DNA of 47,099 nt from the NCBI GenBank assembly GCA_021775005.1, contig JAJFIK010000023.1:1-47099 (forward strand). The letters are read 5' to 3'. Numbering within the stretch: position 1 is the stretch's first letter; the number at the start of each line of letters is the position of its first letter. Source of the DNA: Rhodospirillales bacterium. Its GTDB lineage: Bacteria > Pseudomonadota > Alphaproteobacteria > JAJFIK01. Position numbers and translations under genes: made by a program. Of the stretch, positions 1-7,986 are shown piece by piece. The notes beneath the pieces were generated by a model. That model was not told the DNA's origin and did no database searches. It worked only from the letters and a program-made list of their open reading frames with translations.

Positions 1-705
1 CGGCACCCGCACGTCATCGAAGAATATTTGCGCTGTGTCGCTCGCCCACCAGCCTTGTTTTTTGAGGCGCGTGCGCGATACGCCGCCCAAATCCATCGGG
101 ATGAGCAGAAGCGAAATACCGCCGGTGCCATCTCCCCCCGTGCGCACCGCGGTGGTGACGTAGTCCGCGCGCATGCCGCCGGTGATATAAAGCTTTGAGC
201 CATTGACGATGTAATGATCGCCCTCGCGCCGGGCGGTGGTTTTGATGCGCGCCACATCGCTGCCTGCATCGGGTTCAGTTATGCCGAGGGCAATGCGCGT
301 TTTGCCCGCAATCACATCCGGCGCAATGCGCGCTTTGAGCTCGTCCGAGCCAATATTGATAATGGGCGGTAGGCCGATGCCGTGAACCATCAGGGATGCG
401 GTGATGCCGCCGGCGCCAACACGCGCCATTTCCTCTGACGTGACGATGCCGTGGAAACGGTCGAGCCCTTCCGTATTGCCGCCGTATTCTTCGGGGTAGC
501 CGTTACGGGAAAGCCCCATGGCGGCTGCTTTCTCGTAAAGCTCAAGGGGAAACTCCCCCGCTTCATCCCAGTCATGGGCGAAGGGCATGATTTCTGCTTC
601 CACCCAGCGGCGCAGCTGCGCGCGCCATGCGTGGTGGCTTTCATTGAAGAACGGCGATGGGGCGCGCGTGGCGTCGAAATCAAGTGCTCTTGTTTGCCGC
701 GTCAT
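1..705 (-). CDS. Acyl-CoA dehydrogenase, partial (C-terminus off the left edge)
   Basis: Flavin-dependent dehydrogenase expected to introduce the alpha,beta double bond into an acyl-CoA. Only the first 235 codons are present; the gene runs off the left edge. The visible part reads as the N-terminal helical domain followed by the start of the middle beta domain, with family motifs such as GITEPDAGSD and NGSKLYITGG, which line the flavin and substrate site. The catalytic base lies in the missing C-terminal part. The start is ATG at 705 (reverse strand), preceded by a GAGGGG-type ribosome site. Only 15 bases separate it from the upstream VWA gene, so the two are probably co-transcribed. Substrate chain length cannot be read from this fragment. 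The family call is secure. Confidence 0.93.
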   Translation of the reverse strand, partial: MTRQTRALDFDATRAPSPFFNESHHAWRAQLRRWVEAEIMPFAHDWDEAGEFPLELYEKAAAMGLSRNGYPEEYGGNTEGLDRFHGIVTSEEMARVGAGGITASLMVHGIGLPPIINIGSDELKARIAPDVIAGKTRIALGITEPDAGSDVARIKTTARREGDHYIVNGSKLYITGGMRADYVTTAVRTGGDGTGGISLLLIPMDLGGVSRTRLKKQGWWASDTAQIFFDDVRVP

Positions 706-720
706 CGCGCCCCTCTATTC

Positions 721-2490
721 TCACTCGGTGGCGTGCGACCCCTCAATAGCCTCGACAAGATTTGCCAGTTGCACGAACTCGGCGCGCAAACCCCGGGGGT
801 CATCGCCCCGTGCTGATTGCGCCAGGTCCCGAATGTCCTGAATACTATAGTCAGGCAAATACGGGTCGTTGCGCAAGTACTGTCCCATTGCCGCTACGGC
901 AGCCGCGAAGCGCACATCGTCCGATGCGTCGTCAAGGTCAGCGATGGCTTCGCGAGCATATATTGGCCGCTCCATCAAATTGCTTTCGTCTTCGCCAGGC
1001 AATTTATAACGCATGCGCAGAAAGGCGATTTCCTGCGGGTTCGCCTCTGCCGGGGTCACGTCGCCATAGCGCAAGGGGTCATAGTGCGTTGCCTCTGAGC
1101 CCACAGACACGATCTCATAAAGCGCTGTCACCGTGTGGCCATTGCCAATGTCGCCCGCATCTACTTCGTCATTGTTGAAGTCTTCCCGGTTGAGCGCTCG
1201 CGTCTCATACCCGATGAGGCGATATTCAGCGACCACGGCAGGGTTGAATTCCACCTGAAACTTCACATCGTTGGCGATGGGGAACAGAGTGGCGCGCATT
1301 TCGTCCACCAACACTTTTTGTGCTTCTGAGATACTGTCGATATAGGCCGCATTGCCGTTGCCCGCTTGGGCCAGGCGTTGCGCCATCACGTCATTATAGT
1401 TGCCGGTGCCATAGCCGAGATAGGTGAAATAGATGCCGGTCTCGCGCTTGTGGGCAATGAAGTCCCGCATGGCGTCGGGGTCAGACATGCCCACGTTGAA
1501 GTCCCCATCGCTGGCCAGAATGATGCGATTGACGCGGGTGTCATCAAAATTTTGCTCAGCCAGGGCATAGGCTGTGCGCAGGCCTTCGGCCCCTGCGGTT
1601 GATCCGCCTGCGCTTAACCCATCAATGGCGCGCAGTATTTGTCCGCGATGGCGCGCTTGGGTGGGTTGCAGCAAAACGCCGGAATGGCCCGCATAGGTGA
1701 CAATGCTGATGCGGTCCTGCGGGCGCATCTCATTCACCAAGAGCCGTAGGGACGCCTGCACCAATGGCAGTTTGTCCTGGCTGCGCATGGAACCGGAGAC
1801 ATCGATAAGAAAGACCAAATTGAGCAATGGCTGTTCAGCCTTTACCTCATCAAAGCCGCGAATGCCCACGTGCAGCAGTTGCGTGGCGCTATTCCACGGG
1901 GTTGGCGTCAACCAAACAGATGGGGCAAAAGGCTCGGACCGGTCTTCGGGGGCGGCATAGTCATAGGAGAAATAATTGATCAGTTCCTCAGTGCGGAGCG
2001 CGCCACGTTGCGGCAATTGGCAGTTCCGCAATATGCGGCGCATGTTGGAATAACTCGCGGTATCCACATCAGCGCTGAAGGTGCTGACAGGCGCTTCGCC
2101 AACCAGCAAGAAGCGCCCGGCGTCCACGTCTTCATAGTTTTCCCGATTCGGCCCGGGGTCATAATAGGGGTGCGGCGCGGGCGGGGCATAGGCCGGGGAT
2201 TCATGTGCGCGGGCGCGCGCGGTTGGCGCGACAGATTGGTCCCGCGTTTCGGCTTGTTCTGTTCGGGGGGCTCCAACGATGCCGTTTTGCACGCCGCCGC
2301 CAAGTGCATAATATGCATCGTCTTCACCGTAATGGGCCTGTGGCCCAGCAGCGCAACGGGCGATGATGGACGAGTATTCTGAGCCGTTTGCGGTTTGTCC
2401 CTGCGCAGCATCGACGGTGGCAATGGCGAGCACGCTCAAAAGCGCGGTGCCTACCAGGATGGATGAAATGGAAATGCGGTCTTGAAACAC
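721..2490 (-). CDS. Exported von Willebrand factor type A protein, YfbK-like
   Basis: A 589-residue protein with the architecture of the YfbK family: a hydrophobic N-terminal signal (about residues 8-29), a low-complexity proline/alanine linker (about 80-115), a VWA N-terminal domain (about 120-215), a VWA domain with an intact MIDAS metal motif DVSGSM at 230-235, and a C-terminal DUF3520-type region (about 400-585). Such proteins bind divalent metal and are thought to mediate protein contacts in the periplasm or at the envelope; no enzymatic role is established. The start is GTG at 2490, supported by GAGGGA seven bases upstream. The acyl-CoA dehydrogenase follows 15 bases downstream. A functional link between the two is not obvious; co-transcription is inferred from spacing only. 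Confidence 0.88.
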   Translation of the reverse strand: MFQDRISISSILVGTALLSVLAIATVDAAQGQTANGSEYSSIIARCAAGPQAHYGEDDAYYALGGGVQNGIVGAPRTEQAETRDQSVAPTARARAHESPAYAPPAPHPYYDPGPNRENYEDVDAGRFLLVGEAPVSTFSADVDTASYSNMRRILRNCQLPQRGALRTEELINYFSYDYAAPEDRSEPFAPSVWLTPTPWNSATQLLHVGIRGFDEVKAEQPLLNLVFLIDVSGSMRSQDKLPLVQASLRLLVNEMRPQDRISIVTYAGHSGVLLQPTQARHRGQILRAIDGLSAGGSTAGAEGLRTAYALAEQNFDDTRVNRIILASDGDFNVGMSDPDAMRDFIAHKRETGIYFTYLGYGTGNYNDVMAQRLAQAGNGNAAYIDSISEAQKVLVDEMRATLFPIANDVKFQVEFNPAVVAEYRLIGYETRALNREDFNNDEVDAGDIGNGHTVTALYEIVSVGSEATHYDPLRYGDVTPAEANPQEIAFLRMRYKLPGEDESNLMERPIYAREAIADLDDASDDVRFAAAVAAMGQYLRNDPYLPDYSIQDIRDLAQSARGDDPRGLRAEFVQLANLVEAIEGSHATE

Positions 2491-2622
2491 GGCAGTGTCC
2501 CTCTCTTGGAAATATGCGAGGAGGGTACGTTCTTCTCAGAGCCGGGCAATAGCATGCTGATTCAAAGGCCGAACCGGATCTTCTTAGTGGCGGGAATGGG
2601 GCGGGGCGCGGTACTTTACTGC

Positions 2623-3741
2623 TTAACTTTGAAGGAATAATGTCTCCAGGTCTTGTGTATCAAGAAGATCAGCAAACGATTTTCCCTCTTGGACACGCCC
2701 GAAAGAGTCGTCTACCAATTGCCATGTTTCCAATCCTGGCCATAGTATTTCATCGGAGTACTGGGTCCATGGGTTCTGAAAGAACTTTGGCTTTATGGAG
2801 AAAAAGTTCGTGGCGCGCACCCGCTGCGTTACCAACACACCAACAACATTCTGGTGCTCTGGTATTTCGGGCGTCCCAAACAGTCCGTCCCACCTCCACA
2901 ATGTTTCCCCTGAATTTACGTGGTACGCGCTGGAGCCAAATAGAACTTCTATCGATGCCTCTACATCATGCATGTAGTCTCGGTTGTTTACTGCGACAAT
3001 CAATCCGCAGTCCAATGTTGGGTACTTTCTGGCCTTTCTTTTCACGGCATTTCGAAATGGCACCGAAGATTGAAAATGAGCGGATTCTGGCATGAACGCT
3101 CCAAGAACAGGACCATTTTTATTGTTGGGGCGCTTGCCGATCACTTCAAATTTGTAGTGACCATCATTTGCATTTATTGAGAATGATGCCCCAACAGGAT
3201 CACCTATTTGCTCCAAGTCTTTTAGCTGGTCACGGAATTGCTGAGCAATCTTTGCACTACTTGGCTGCTTGGTGGGTTCTGAAATTACATTCATGCCCAG
3301 GACAAGCGGGCTGCAGTTGATGCTTGTTAACTCGTGAATTACGGAATCAGTTTCAGGTGTGAAAGCCGCAGCTGCGTCTTTCCCAAAACAAGTGGCTTCT
3401 ACCGCCAATTTTATACCATGATTGCTACAGACAAAGTCTGGCCACGGCGTTCGTTCTTCACCCGGTGGCGTCATTTCAGGTGCCAGCCCTATCTTTAGAA
3501 GATATTCGTGAAGTATGAGTTCAAAGAATGAGTCGTGATGTTGGCGGGACCGAAAACTCCTTATCCACTCATTGTATGTATACTCTGGAATGTTTAGCGC
3601 CCAGTCGCAGATGTACTGTCGCAAGCGATTTGCGAATAGAGAATTCGTTCGTCCCACCCACTCATAAGAATTCATGCCCGGTTGAATTCGCCCGTGCAAG
3701 TCTGCCTCAAATTCGTCAAATGGAAGTACTCGATTGGCCAT
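2623..3741 (-). CDS. Orphan protein with PD-(D/E)XK-nuclease-like motif
   Basis: A 372-residue soluble protein with no signal peptide or membrane segment. I do not recognise a named gene. Residues 72-82 (FFELILHEYLL) are followed by PDF at 101-103 and VEAT at 114-117. This spacing matches a group of uncharacterised bacterial proteins with a PD-(D/E)XK-like fold, in which the usual final lysine position is threonine (here D102, E115, T117). Whether it cuts nucleic acid is unknown. The start is ATG at 3741 with AAGGA upstream. It stands alone between unrelated transcription units, with 36 bases to the next gene downstream. Its base composition is visibly more AT-rich than the flanking genes, which suggests horizontal acquisition. 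Confidence 0.75.
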   Translation of the reverse strand: MANRVLPFDEFEADLHGRIQPGMNSYEWVGRTNSLFANRLRQYICDWALNIPEYTYNEWIRSFRSRQHHDSFFELILHEYLLKIGLAPEMTPPGEERTPWPDFVCSNHGIKLAVEATCFGKDAAAAFTPETDSVIHELTSINCSPLVLGMNVISEPTKQPSSAKIAQQFRDQLKDLEQIGDPVGASFSINANDGHYKFEVIGKRPNNKNGPVLGAFMPESAHFQSSVPFRNAVKRKARKYPTLDCGLIVAVNNRDYMHDVEASIEVLFGSSAYHVNSGETLWRWDGLFGTPEIPEHQNVVGVLVTQRVRATNFFSIKPKFFQNPWTQYSDEILWPGLETWQLVDDSFGRVQEGKSFADLLDTQDLETLFLQS

Positions 3742-3777
3742 CTTATCCTTAGGAGTGTCGAAGAAGCGACCCGAGAG

Positions 3778-4356
3778 CTAAGTAAGTTGATCCTCTGCCA
3801 ACTCCGGCGGGATGAGGTAGTCCACTGCCTGGCGGCCTGCCTTTAATATGCGCACCGAAAGCATCGGGTCCGGCACCGCGCGGGCGAGCTGCAAGGTGCC
3901 GACCATCTGCGCCACAATGGCGAGGGCGTCTTCGCTTAACTCTCCACTGTCATTGCCCATATAGGCATCCACGGTCTCGATCATGTATTTCAAGAACTCA
4001 TTGAACGCCGCGCGCACTTCGGGGCCTTCGCGGGCGATCTCTTGGGTCAAGGCTGAAGCCAAACAGCCTTTTGATGGATCATCGCGGTGGTCTGCGGACA
4101 AGTACTCGCCCGCAAAGTCGCGCAAACCGCTGGCGCTCGCCGCGTCTGGTCGTGCGGTGGTGCGCGGCATCAAGGAATAGGCGATCAAGTCATCTTTGTT
4201 TTTGAAGTGGGCGTAGAACCCCCCGCGCGTAAGCCCCGCATCGCCCATCACCTCATCAATGGTGACGCCCTCAAAGCCGCGCGCTTTGAACAATGCCAGT
4301 GCGGCATCAAGGATCTTCTGGCGGCTTTCGGCTTTTTTGCCGGGCGGGTGGGGCAT
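3778..4356 (-). CDS. TetR/AcrR-family transcriptional repressor
   Basis: A 192-residue regulator. The N-terminal helix-turn-helix (about residues 10-57) is plain: ESRQKILDAALALFKARGF, then the recognition-helix region GLTRGGFYAHFKNKDDL typical of TetR proteins. The C-terminal ligand-binding half is family-divergent, as usual, so the inducer is unknown. It is divergent from the glutathione S-transferase gene, and a 41-bp two-layer dyad sits between them, consistent with repression of both its own gene and the transferase. The ATG at 4356 is chosen because the helix-turn-helix begins a normal distance after it. The family call is secure; the target set is inferred from position. Confidence 0.93.
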   Translation of the reverse strand: MPHPPGKKAESRQKILDAALALFKARGFEGVTIDEVMGDAGLTRGGFYAHFKNKDDLIAYSLMPRTTARPDAASASGLRDFAGEYLSADHRDDPSKGCLASALTQEIAREGPEVRAAFNEFLKYMIETVDAYMGNDSGELSEDALAIVAQMVGTLQLARAVPDPMLSVRILKAGRQAVDYLIPPELAEDQLT

Positions 4357-4383
4357 GGCTCTCGAATCGTCATTGACTTCGGA

Positions 4384-4424
4384 ATATGTTTTGTATCATA
4401 TTCATAATATGATCGCTAACATAT
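4384..4424. promoter_or_regulatory. Operator-like nested dyad between tetR and GST genes
   Basis: A perfect two-layer inverted repeat centred on 4404. Inner arms are ATCATATT (4395-4402) and AATATGAT (4406-4413) around a 3-base spacer. Outer arms are ATATGTT (4384-4390) and AACATAT (4418-4424), separated from the inner arms by 4 unpaired bases on each side. It lies between divergent genes and touches the ribosome site of the transferase gene. A -35-like TTGACT is at 4373-4378. Symmetry, size and position fit a TetR-family operator, possibly binding two dimers. Protein binding is inferred. Confidence 0.75.
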
Positions 4425-4434
4425 GGAGGAAAAC

Positions 4435-5070
4435 ATGAGCGACGTCAAGATTTTCGGTGTGGCCAGAAGCAGTTACGTGCGGTCGGCCCGCTGGGCCTTT
4501 GAGGAAAAAGGCGTGCCCTACACCCTGGTGCCGCCCGATGGGGGCAGCCTGACCTCGGCGGAATATCTCACCCGGCATCCATTTGGAAAAATCCCGGCGC
4601 TGAGCCATGGTGATGTCAATCTCTATGAGGTCGCGGCTATCGCTCAGTACGCAGATGAAGCGTTTGACGGCCCGGCATTGCAGCCCGCCGATCCGGCGGG
4701 GCGGGCACTCATGCGGCAATGGATTGGGGTGTCGGCGTCCTATCTCGATCCAGATTTGCTGCGCGGCTATATCTTCACCTATGCGTTCGCAGAGGGGGAA
4801 GTTGATGATGCGAAAATCAAAGCTGCCGTTCCCCATATTGAGCATCACACCCAAGTGCTCGACGACGCGCTCAAAGGCCGCGATTTCCTTGCTGGCGATG
4901 CGCTCTCCATTGCCGACATCATCATCGCCCCCATCATCAATGCGACAGGGGCGTTCAAAGAAGGCAAAGAGATTTTGGCGGAGCGACCAAACCTTACCCG
5001 CGCCCTTGAAGCGTGGATCTCGCGCCCGGCCTATGCGGCTGCAAGCCTTGACTCCGCGAAGGCGGCTTAG
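4435..5070 (+). CDS. Glutathione S-transferase family protein
   Basis: A 211-residue cytosolic protein with the two-domain GST layout: a thioredoxin-like N-terminal domain containing HPFGKIPAL (the cis-proline loop region that contacts glutathione) and an all-helical C-terminal domain with GDALSIADIIIAP, matching the conserved N-capping/aspartate motif of GSTs. It probably conjugates or reduces electrophilic compounds with glutathione. I start it at ATG 4435, five bases after GGAGG; an ATG at 4423 would place the start inside the operator dyad and ahead of the ribosome site. It is divergent from a TetR gene, so induction by a toxic or aromatic ligand is plausible. It ends in a stop-codon overlap with the convergent DUF427 gene. 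Confidence 0.9.
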   Translation: MSDVKIFGVARSSYVRSARWAFEEKGVPYTLVPPDGGSLTSAEYLTRHPFGKIPALSHGDVNLYEVAAIAQYADEAFDGPALQPADPAGRALMRQWIGVSASYLDPDLLRGYIFTYAFAEGEVDDAKIKAAVPHIEHHTQVLDDALKGRDFLAGDALSIADIIIAPIINATGAFKEGKEILAERPNLTRALEAWISRPAYAAASLDSAKAA

Positions 5071-5351
5071 GCTGTGACCTCAACCCCTTTCCAAAACGCC
5101 ACGTACCCGCGAAAGGGATCGGCCTTGGGAAGGGTTTCAGGATAATACCAGGCGGCGTTGGGGTTTTCAGCGCCGCCGACCTTGAGTGAGTAGTAGCTTG
5201 CGGTGCCTTTCCAGGGGCAAAAACTTGTGTGATCCGATGGCAATAAGAATTCTTGGCGCACTGCATCACGCGGGAAGTAGTGGTTACCTTCGGTGATGAT
5301 TGTATTGTCACTCTCGGCGATCGTCGCGCCATTCCAAACTGCCTTGGCCAA
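5067..5351 (-). CDS. DUF427 domain protein
   Basis: A 94-residue protein that is essentially one DUF427 domain: AVWNGATIAESDNTIITEG, a YFP segment, then CPWKGTASYYSL and a C-terminal AFWKGVEV. DUF427 proteins are small beta-rich soluble proteins of unknown biochemical role, common in actinobacteria and proteobacteria. The start is TTG at 5351; AGAGGAG lies just upstream, so this rare start is well supported. The gene follows the DJ-1/PfpI gene by 12 bases and is the last gene of a three-gene operon headed by a GlxA-type regulator. Its stop overlaps the stop of the convergent GST gene (shared bases TTAG). Family is confident; function is unknown. Confidence 0.88.
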   Translation of the reverse strand: MAKAVWNGATIAESDNTIITEGNHYFPRDAVRQEFLLPSDHTSFCPWKGTASYYSLKVGGAENPNAAWYYPETLPKADPFRGYVAFWKGVEVTA

Positions 5352-5363
5352 GTTGCTCTCCTC

Positions 5364-5987
5364 TTAGACCTCCGCCGCATAGGGCGGGGCGGGGTCATAT
5401 TCCATGCCGCGCTGGGTGTTCCGCGCGTGGCTTTCGCCAAACATCTGACCCACAAGCCAGAGCGCCATATCAATGCCCGCTGAGACGCCGGCCGAGGTCA
5501 CTAGGTTACCGTCGCGCACATAGCGAATGTTTTCCAGCACCTCGGCAACATCGCCGCGCTCGCGCAAGCCCTCAATAAAGCTCCAGTGCGTCGTAACGCG
5601 CTTGCTCTTGGCGGGCCCCGCTGCGCCGAGCACCAATGAGCCGGTGCAGACGCTAGTGATCCATTCGCAAGGCTTGGTTGCCTCGGCGATCCAGTCCAGC
5701 ACCTGGGGTTTGTCGACTTCTGTGCGGGTGCCCTTGCCGCCGGGGATTAAAAACACATCCAAGGGCGGTGCGGTTTCAAAGGAGGCGTCTGCCATGATCC
5801 GCATGCCTTTGGCCGCGGTGACAGGTTTGCCGGTTTCAGAAATCAGCACGACCTTAGTGCGCCCGTCAGATTTGGTGGCGCGTGCGACCTCATCACTCAT
5901 GGTGAAAACTTCAAAGGGCCCAACGAAGTCGAGCTCCTCTGCACCATCGAAAATGTAAATGCCAATGGTCTTTGCGGCGTTGGTCAT
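5364..5987 (-). CDS. DJ-1/PfpI-family protein, isonitrile-hydratase-like
   Basis: A 207-residue protein of the DJ-1/PfpI superfamily. The nucleophile elbow is VCTGSLVLGAAG with Cys114 and an adjacent Thr115; an N-terminal acidic segment GAEELDFVGPFEV carries the usual active-site acid (near Asp20). The Cys-Thr pair followed by the TTHW motif resembles bacterial isonitrile hydratases and the sensor domain of GlxA regulators. It may act on a small electrophile such as an isonitrile or aldehyde, but the substrate cannot be fixed from sequence. Its ATG overlaps the TGA of the upstream GlxA-type regulator (ATGA), so the two are translationally coupled. No signal peptide. Confidence 0.88.
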   Translation of the reverse strand: MTNAAKTIGIYIFDGAEELDFVGPFEVFTMSDEVARATKSDGRTKVVLISETGKPVTAAKGMRIMADASFETAPPLDVFLIPGGKGTRTEVDKPQVLDWIAEATKPCEWITSVCTGSLVLGAAGPAKSKRVTTHWSFIEGLRERGDVAEVLENIRYVRDGNLVTSAGVSAGIDMALWLVGQMFGESHARNTQRGMEYDPAPPYAAEV

Positions 5988-7003
5988 GCGCGGTCCTCCA
6001 GATGTTGCGGCCGTGTGGGGGCGGCGAAACGGTTGCGATAGGCGGCGGGCCCCAGGCCCAAGCGGCGATGGAAGGCGCGGCGTAGGCGTTCCGCATCACC
6101 AAAGCCGGACTCATAGGCAACGGTTTCAATGGTGCGGCCGCCTTCTTCAAGCATGCGGCGGGCGGCGTCGAGGCGGGCGGTTTCGACATATTTTGCCGGT
6201 GTCATGCCCATTTCCTTGGCAAAGACGCGGCTGAAGGTGCGCTCGCTCATATGTGCTTCCGCCGCCATCACCGGCAGGCGCCAATCACGGGCGGGATCAT
6301 CAGCGATAGATGCGGCGAGTTTTGATGTGCGTCCGGTCGCGGCGGTCTGCGCCAAGAGGGCTGCGGAAAATTGGCTCTGCCCGCCCGCGCGCACCATATA
6401 CATGACTTTCATGCGTGCGATGGAAAGCGCCACGTCGCGCCCGTGATCTTCGGTGACGATAGCGAGGCTGAGGTCCATGCCCGCTGTTACGCCTGCAGAT
6501 GTGTAAACGTGGCCGTCTTTCACCCAGATGGCGTCGACATCCATCTCAACGTCGGGGTAGCGGCGGTCCATCATTTTGCAGATCGCCCAGTGCGATGTAG
6601 CCCGGCGACCGTTTAGCAAGCCGCCTTCCGCAAGCAACATGGCACCGGAACAAATACTTATAATGCGCGAGGCGCGCCCGGCAAGACTGACAATTGAGTC
6701 AATGAGGTCGCGATTCTTCGTAACGTCAAAAACGCCATCTCCGCCAGACACCAGCAGTGTATCAATGGCCTCGCGATAATTCTTGTACGACGCGTCCGCG
6801 GTGATCGACATACCGCAGGTGGACATGACCTCCCCTGGCTCGTCGGCGAGAAACGTAATGTCATAAGCTTCAGGGCCGCCGGGGTCCTTTGCCGCGTAAT
6901 AGTTGTCGACGCTTTTGAAAATCTCTACAGGCCCGGCCACGTCCAATATCTGGACGCCGGGATAAAGAATGACAGCGATGTGGTGGGTATGGCTGTTGGG
7001 CAT
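5984..7003 (-). CDS. GlxA-family AraC-type transcriptional regulator
   Basis: A 339-residue regulator with a DJ-1/PfpI-like sensor domain in the first ~190 residues (elbow ISICSGAMLLAEGG) and an AraC-type double helix-turn-helix at about 225-330 (SERTFSRVFAKEMGMTPAKY, then ETVAYESGFGDAERLRRAFH). Such proteins usually activate neighbouring catabolic or detoxification genes in response to a small molecule. I start it at ATG 7003, eight bases after GGAGG; a GTG at 7012 would overlap that site. It heads an operon with a stand-alone DJ-1 protein (4-base overlap) and DUF427. The sensor and the adjacent enzyme are relatives, which hints at a shared ligand. That link is inference. Confidence 0.92.
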   Translation of the reverse strand: MPNSHTHHIAVILYPGVQILDVAGPVEIFKSVDNYYAAKDPGGPEAYDITFLADEPGEVMSTCGMSITADASYKNYREAIDTLLVSGGDGVFDVTKNRDLIDSIVSLAGRASRIISICSGAMLLAEGGLLNGRRATSHWAICKMMDRRYPDVEMDVDAIWVKDGHVYTSAGVTAGMDLSLAIVTEDHGRDVALSIARMKVMYMVRAGGQSQFSAALLAQTAATGRTSKLAASIADDPARDWRLPVMAAEAHMSERTFSRVFAKEMGMTPAKYVETARLDAARRMLEEGGRTIETVAYESGFGDAERLRRAFHRRLGLGPAAYRNRFAAPTRPQHLEDRA

Positions 7004-7105
7004 GGCGGGCACCTCCGGCTGGAATTACCCTTAGTCTACATTTCTCGCCATTTGGCGGAAAGGTCAAAGACCCCTCAAATACAGCCAGCCCTCAAACCCC
7101 GCCGA

Positions 7106-7960
7106 TTAGCCCAGAATGCAGCGCCCGTTCTTGATTACCGTGGCGTCGCGTTCCTTCAAGCGGCACTGGAAAGAGAGTACATCATCGTCTTTCCACATGT
7201 CGGTAATGATGGTTTCGCCAGGAAACACCGGCGCTGAAAAGCGCACATCGAACGCCTTGATCTTGGTGTGATCATAATCAACGGCGGTTTTCAACACCGC
7301 CCGGCAAGCGGTGCCATAGGTGGCGAGGCCATGCAGGATGGGGCGCGGAAACCCCGCCGCAGCGGCAAAAGCAGGGTCGGCATGAAGTGGATTGCGATCC
7401 CCTGAGAGGCGATAGAGCAGCGCCTGGTCGGCCCGCGTTTCCAGCTCGCATGACATATCAGGCGCGCGGGTGGGAACCTCATGAGGAACTGGCGCGCCTG
7501 CGGTGGGGCCGCCAAAGCCGCCGTCACCGCGGGCGAAAATTGTCGAGCCCAATGTGCAAAGCTTGTCGCCGCTGGCTTTGTCGAAAATTTCCGTCTCAGA
7601 AACGATCAGCGCGCCTTTGTCCGCACCTTTATCAAAGGCCCCGGTGACTTTGCCATTGGCAACGATGGTTGCGGCAGCAGGTAGCGGTTTGTGAAGCGTC
7701 AGCCGCTGCTCCCCGTGCACGATCATGATCCAGTTGAGATCTGCGCCCTCAAGGGTGCGCTGGCCCCATGAAATGACCGTGGCCATGGTGGGCACGGTGC
7801 GCATGTCCGGCGTTTCATAAACGTACTTGAGCTCGGCCTCATTCATGGGGTCGCGGCCCATGCCGACGCCCAGGGCGTAGAGCATGGTCTCACGATCAGA
7901 ATAGGTGAACTCGTCCCCTTCGGACTTGAGGCTCATGAGTTTGTCATAGTCGAGGGGCAT
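7106..7960 (-). CDS. MaoC-like (R)-specific enoyl-CoA hydratase, type 2
   Basis: A 284-residue double-hotdog hydratase. The N-terminal half is a degenerate hotdog repeat; the C-terminal half carries the hydratase-2 signature SGDRNPLHADP (Asp188, His193) followed by GFPRPILHG. This matches eukaryotic MFE-2 hydratase and bacterial trihydroxycholestenoyl-CoA hydratase-like proteins, which hydrate 2-enoyl-CoA to (R)-3-hydroxyacyl-CoA. A role in fatty-acyl, branched-chain or sterol side-chain oxidation fits the neighbouring dehydrogenases, crotonase and thiolase. The ATG at 7960 has GAAGGAG upstream. The small membrane-protein gene ends 26 bases upstream on the same strand, so the two may be co-transcribed. 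Family is certain; chain specificity is unknown. Confidence 0.92.
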   Translation of the reverse strand: MPLDYDKLMSLKSEGDEFTYSDRETMLYALGVGMGRDPMNEAELKYVYETPDMRTVPTMATVISWGQRTLEGADLNWIMIVHGEQRLTLHKPLPAAATIVANGKVTGAFDKGADKGALIVSETEIFDKASGDKLCTLGSTIFARGDGGFGGPTAGAPVPHEVPTRAPDMSCELETRADQALLYRLSGDRNPLHADPAFAAAAGFPRPILHGLATYGTACRAVLKTAVDYDHTKIKAFDVRFSAPVFPGETIITDMWKDDDVLSFQCRLKERDATVIKNGRCILG

Positions 7961-7986
7961 GGGGGCTCTCCTTCAAGGGCGGCGCG

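Noticed and set aside
2623-3741. Calling the orphan protein a restriction enzyme
   Set aside because: The third catalytic residue is Thr rather than Lys and no methyltransferase or specificity gene is nearby.
4423-4434. Longer start (ATG 4423) for the glutathione S-transferase
   Set aside because: It would put the start inside the operator dyad and upstream of the GGAGG site; ATG 4435 has ideal spacing.
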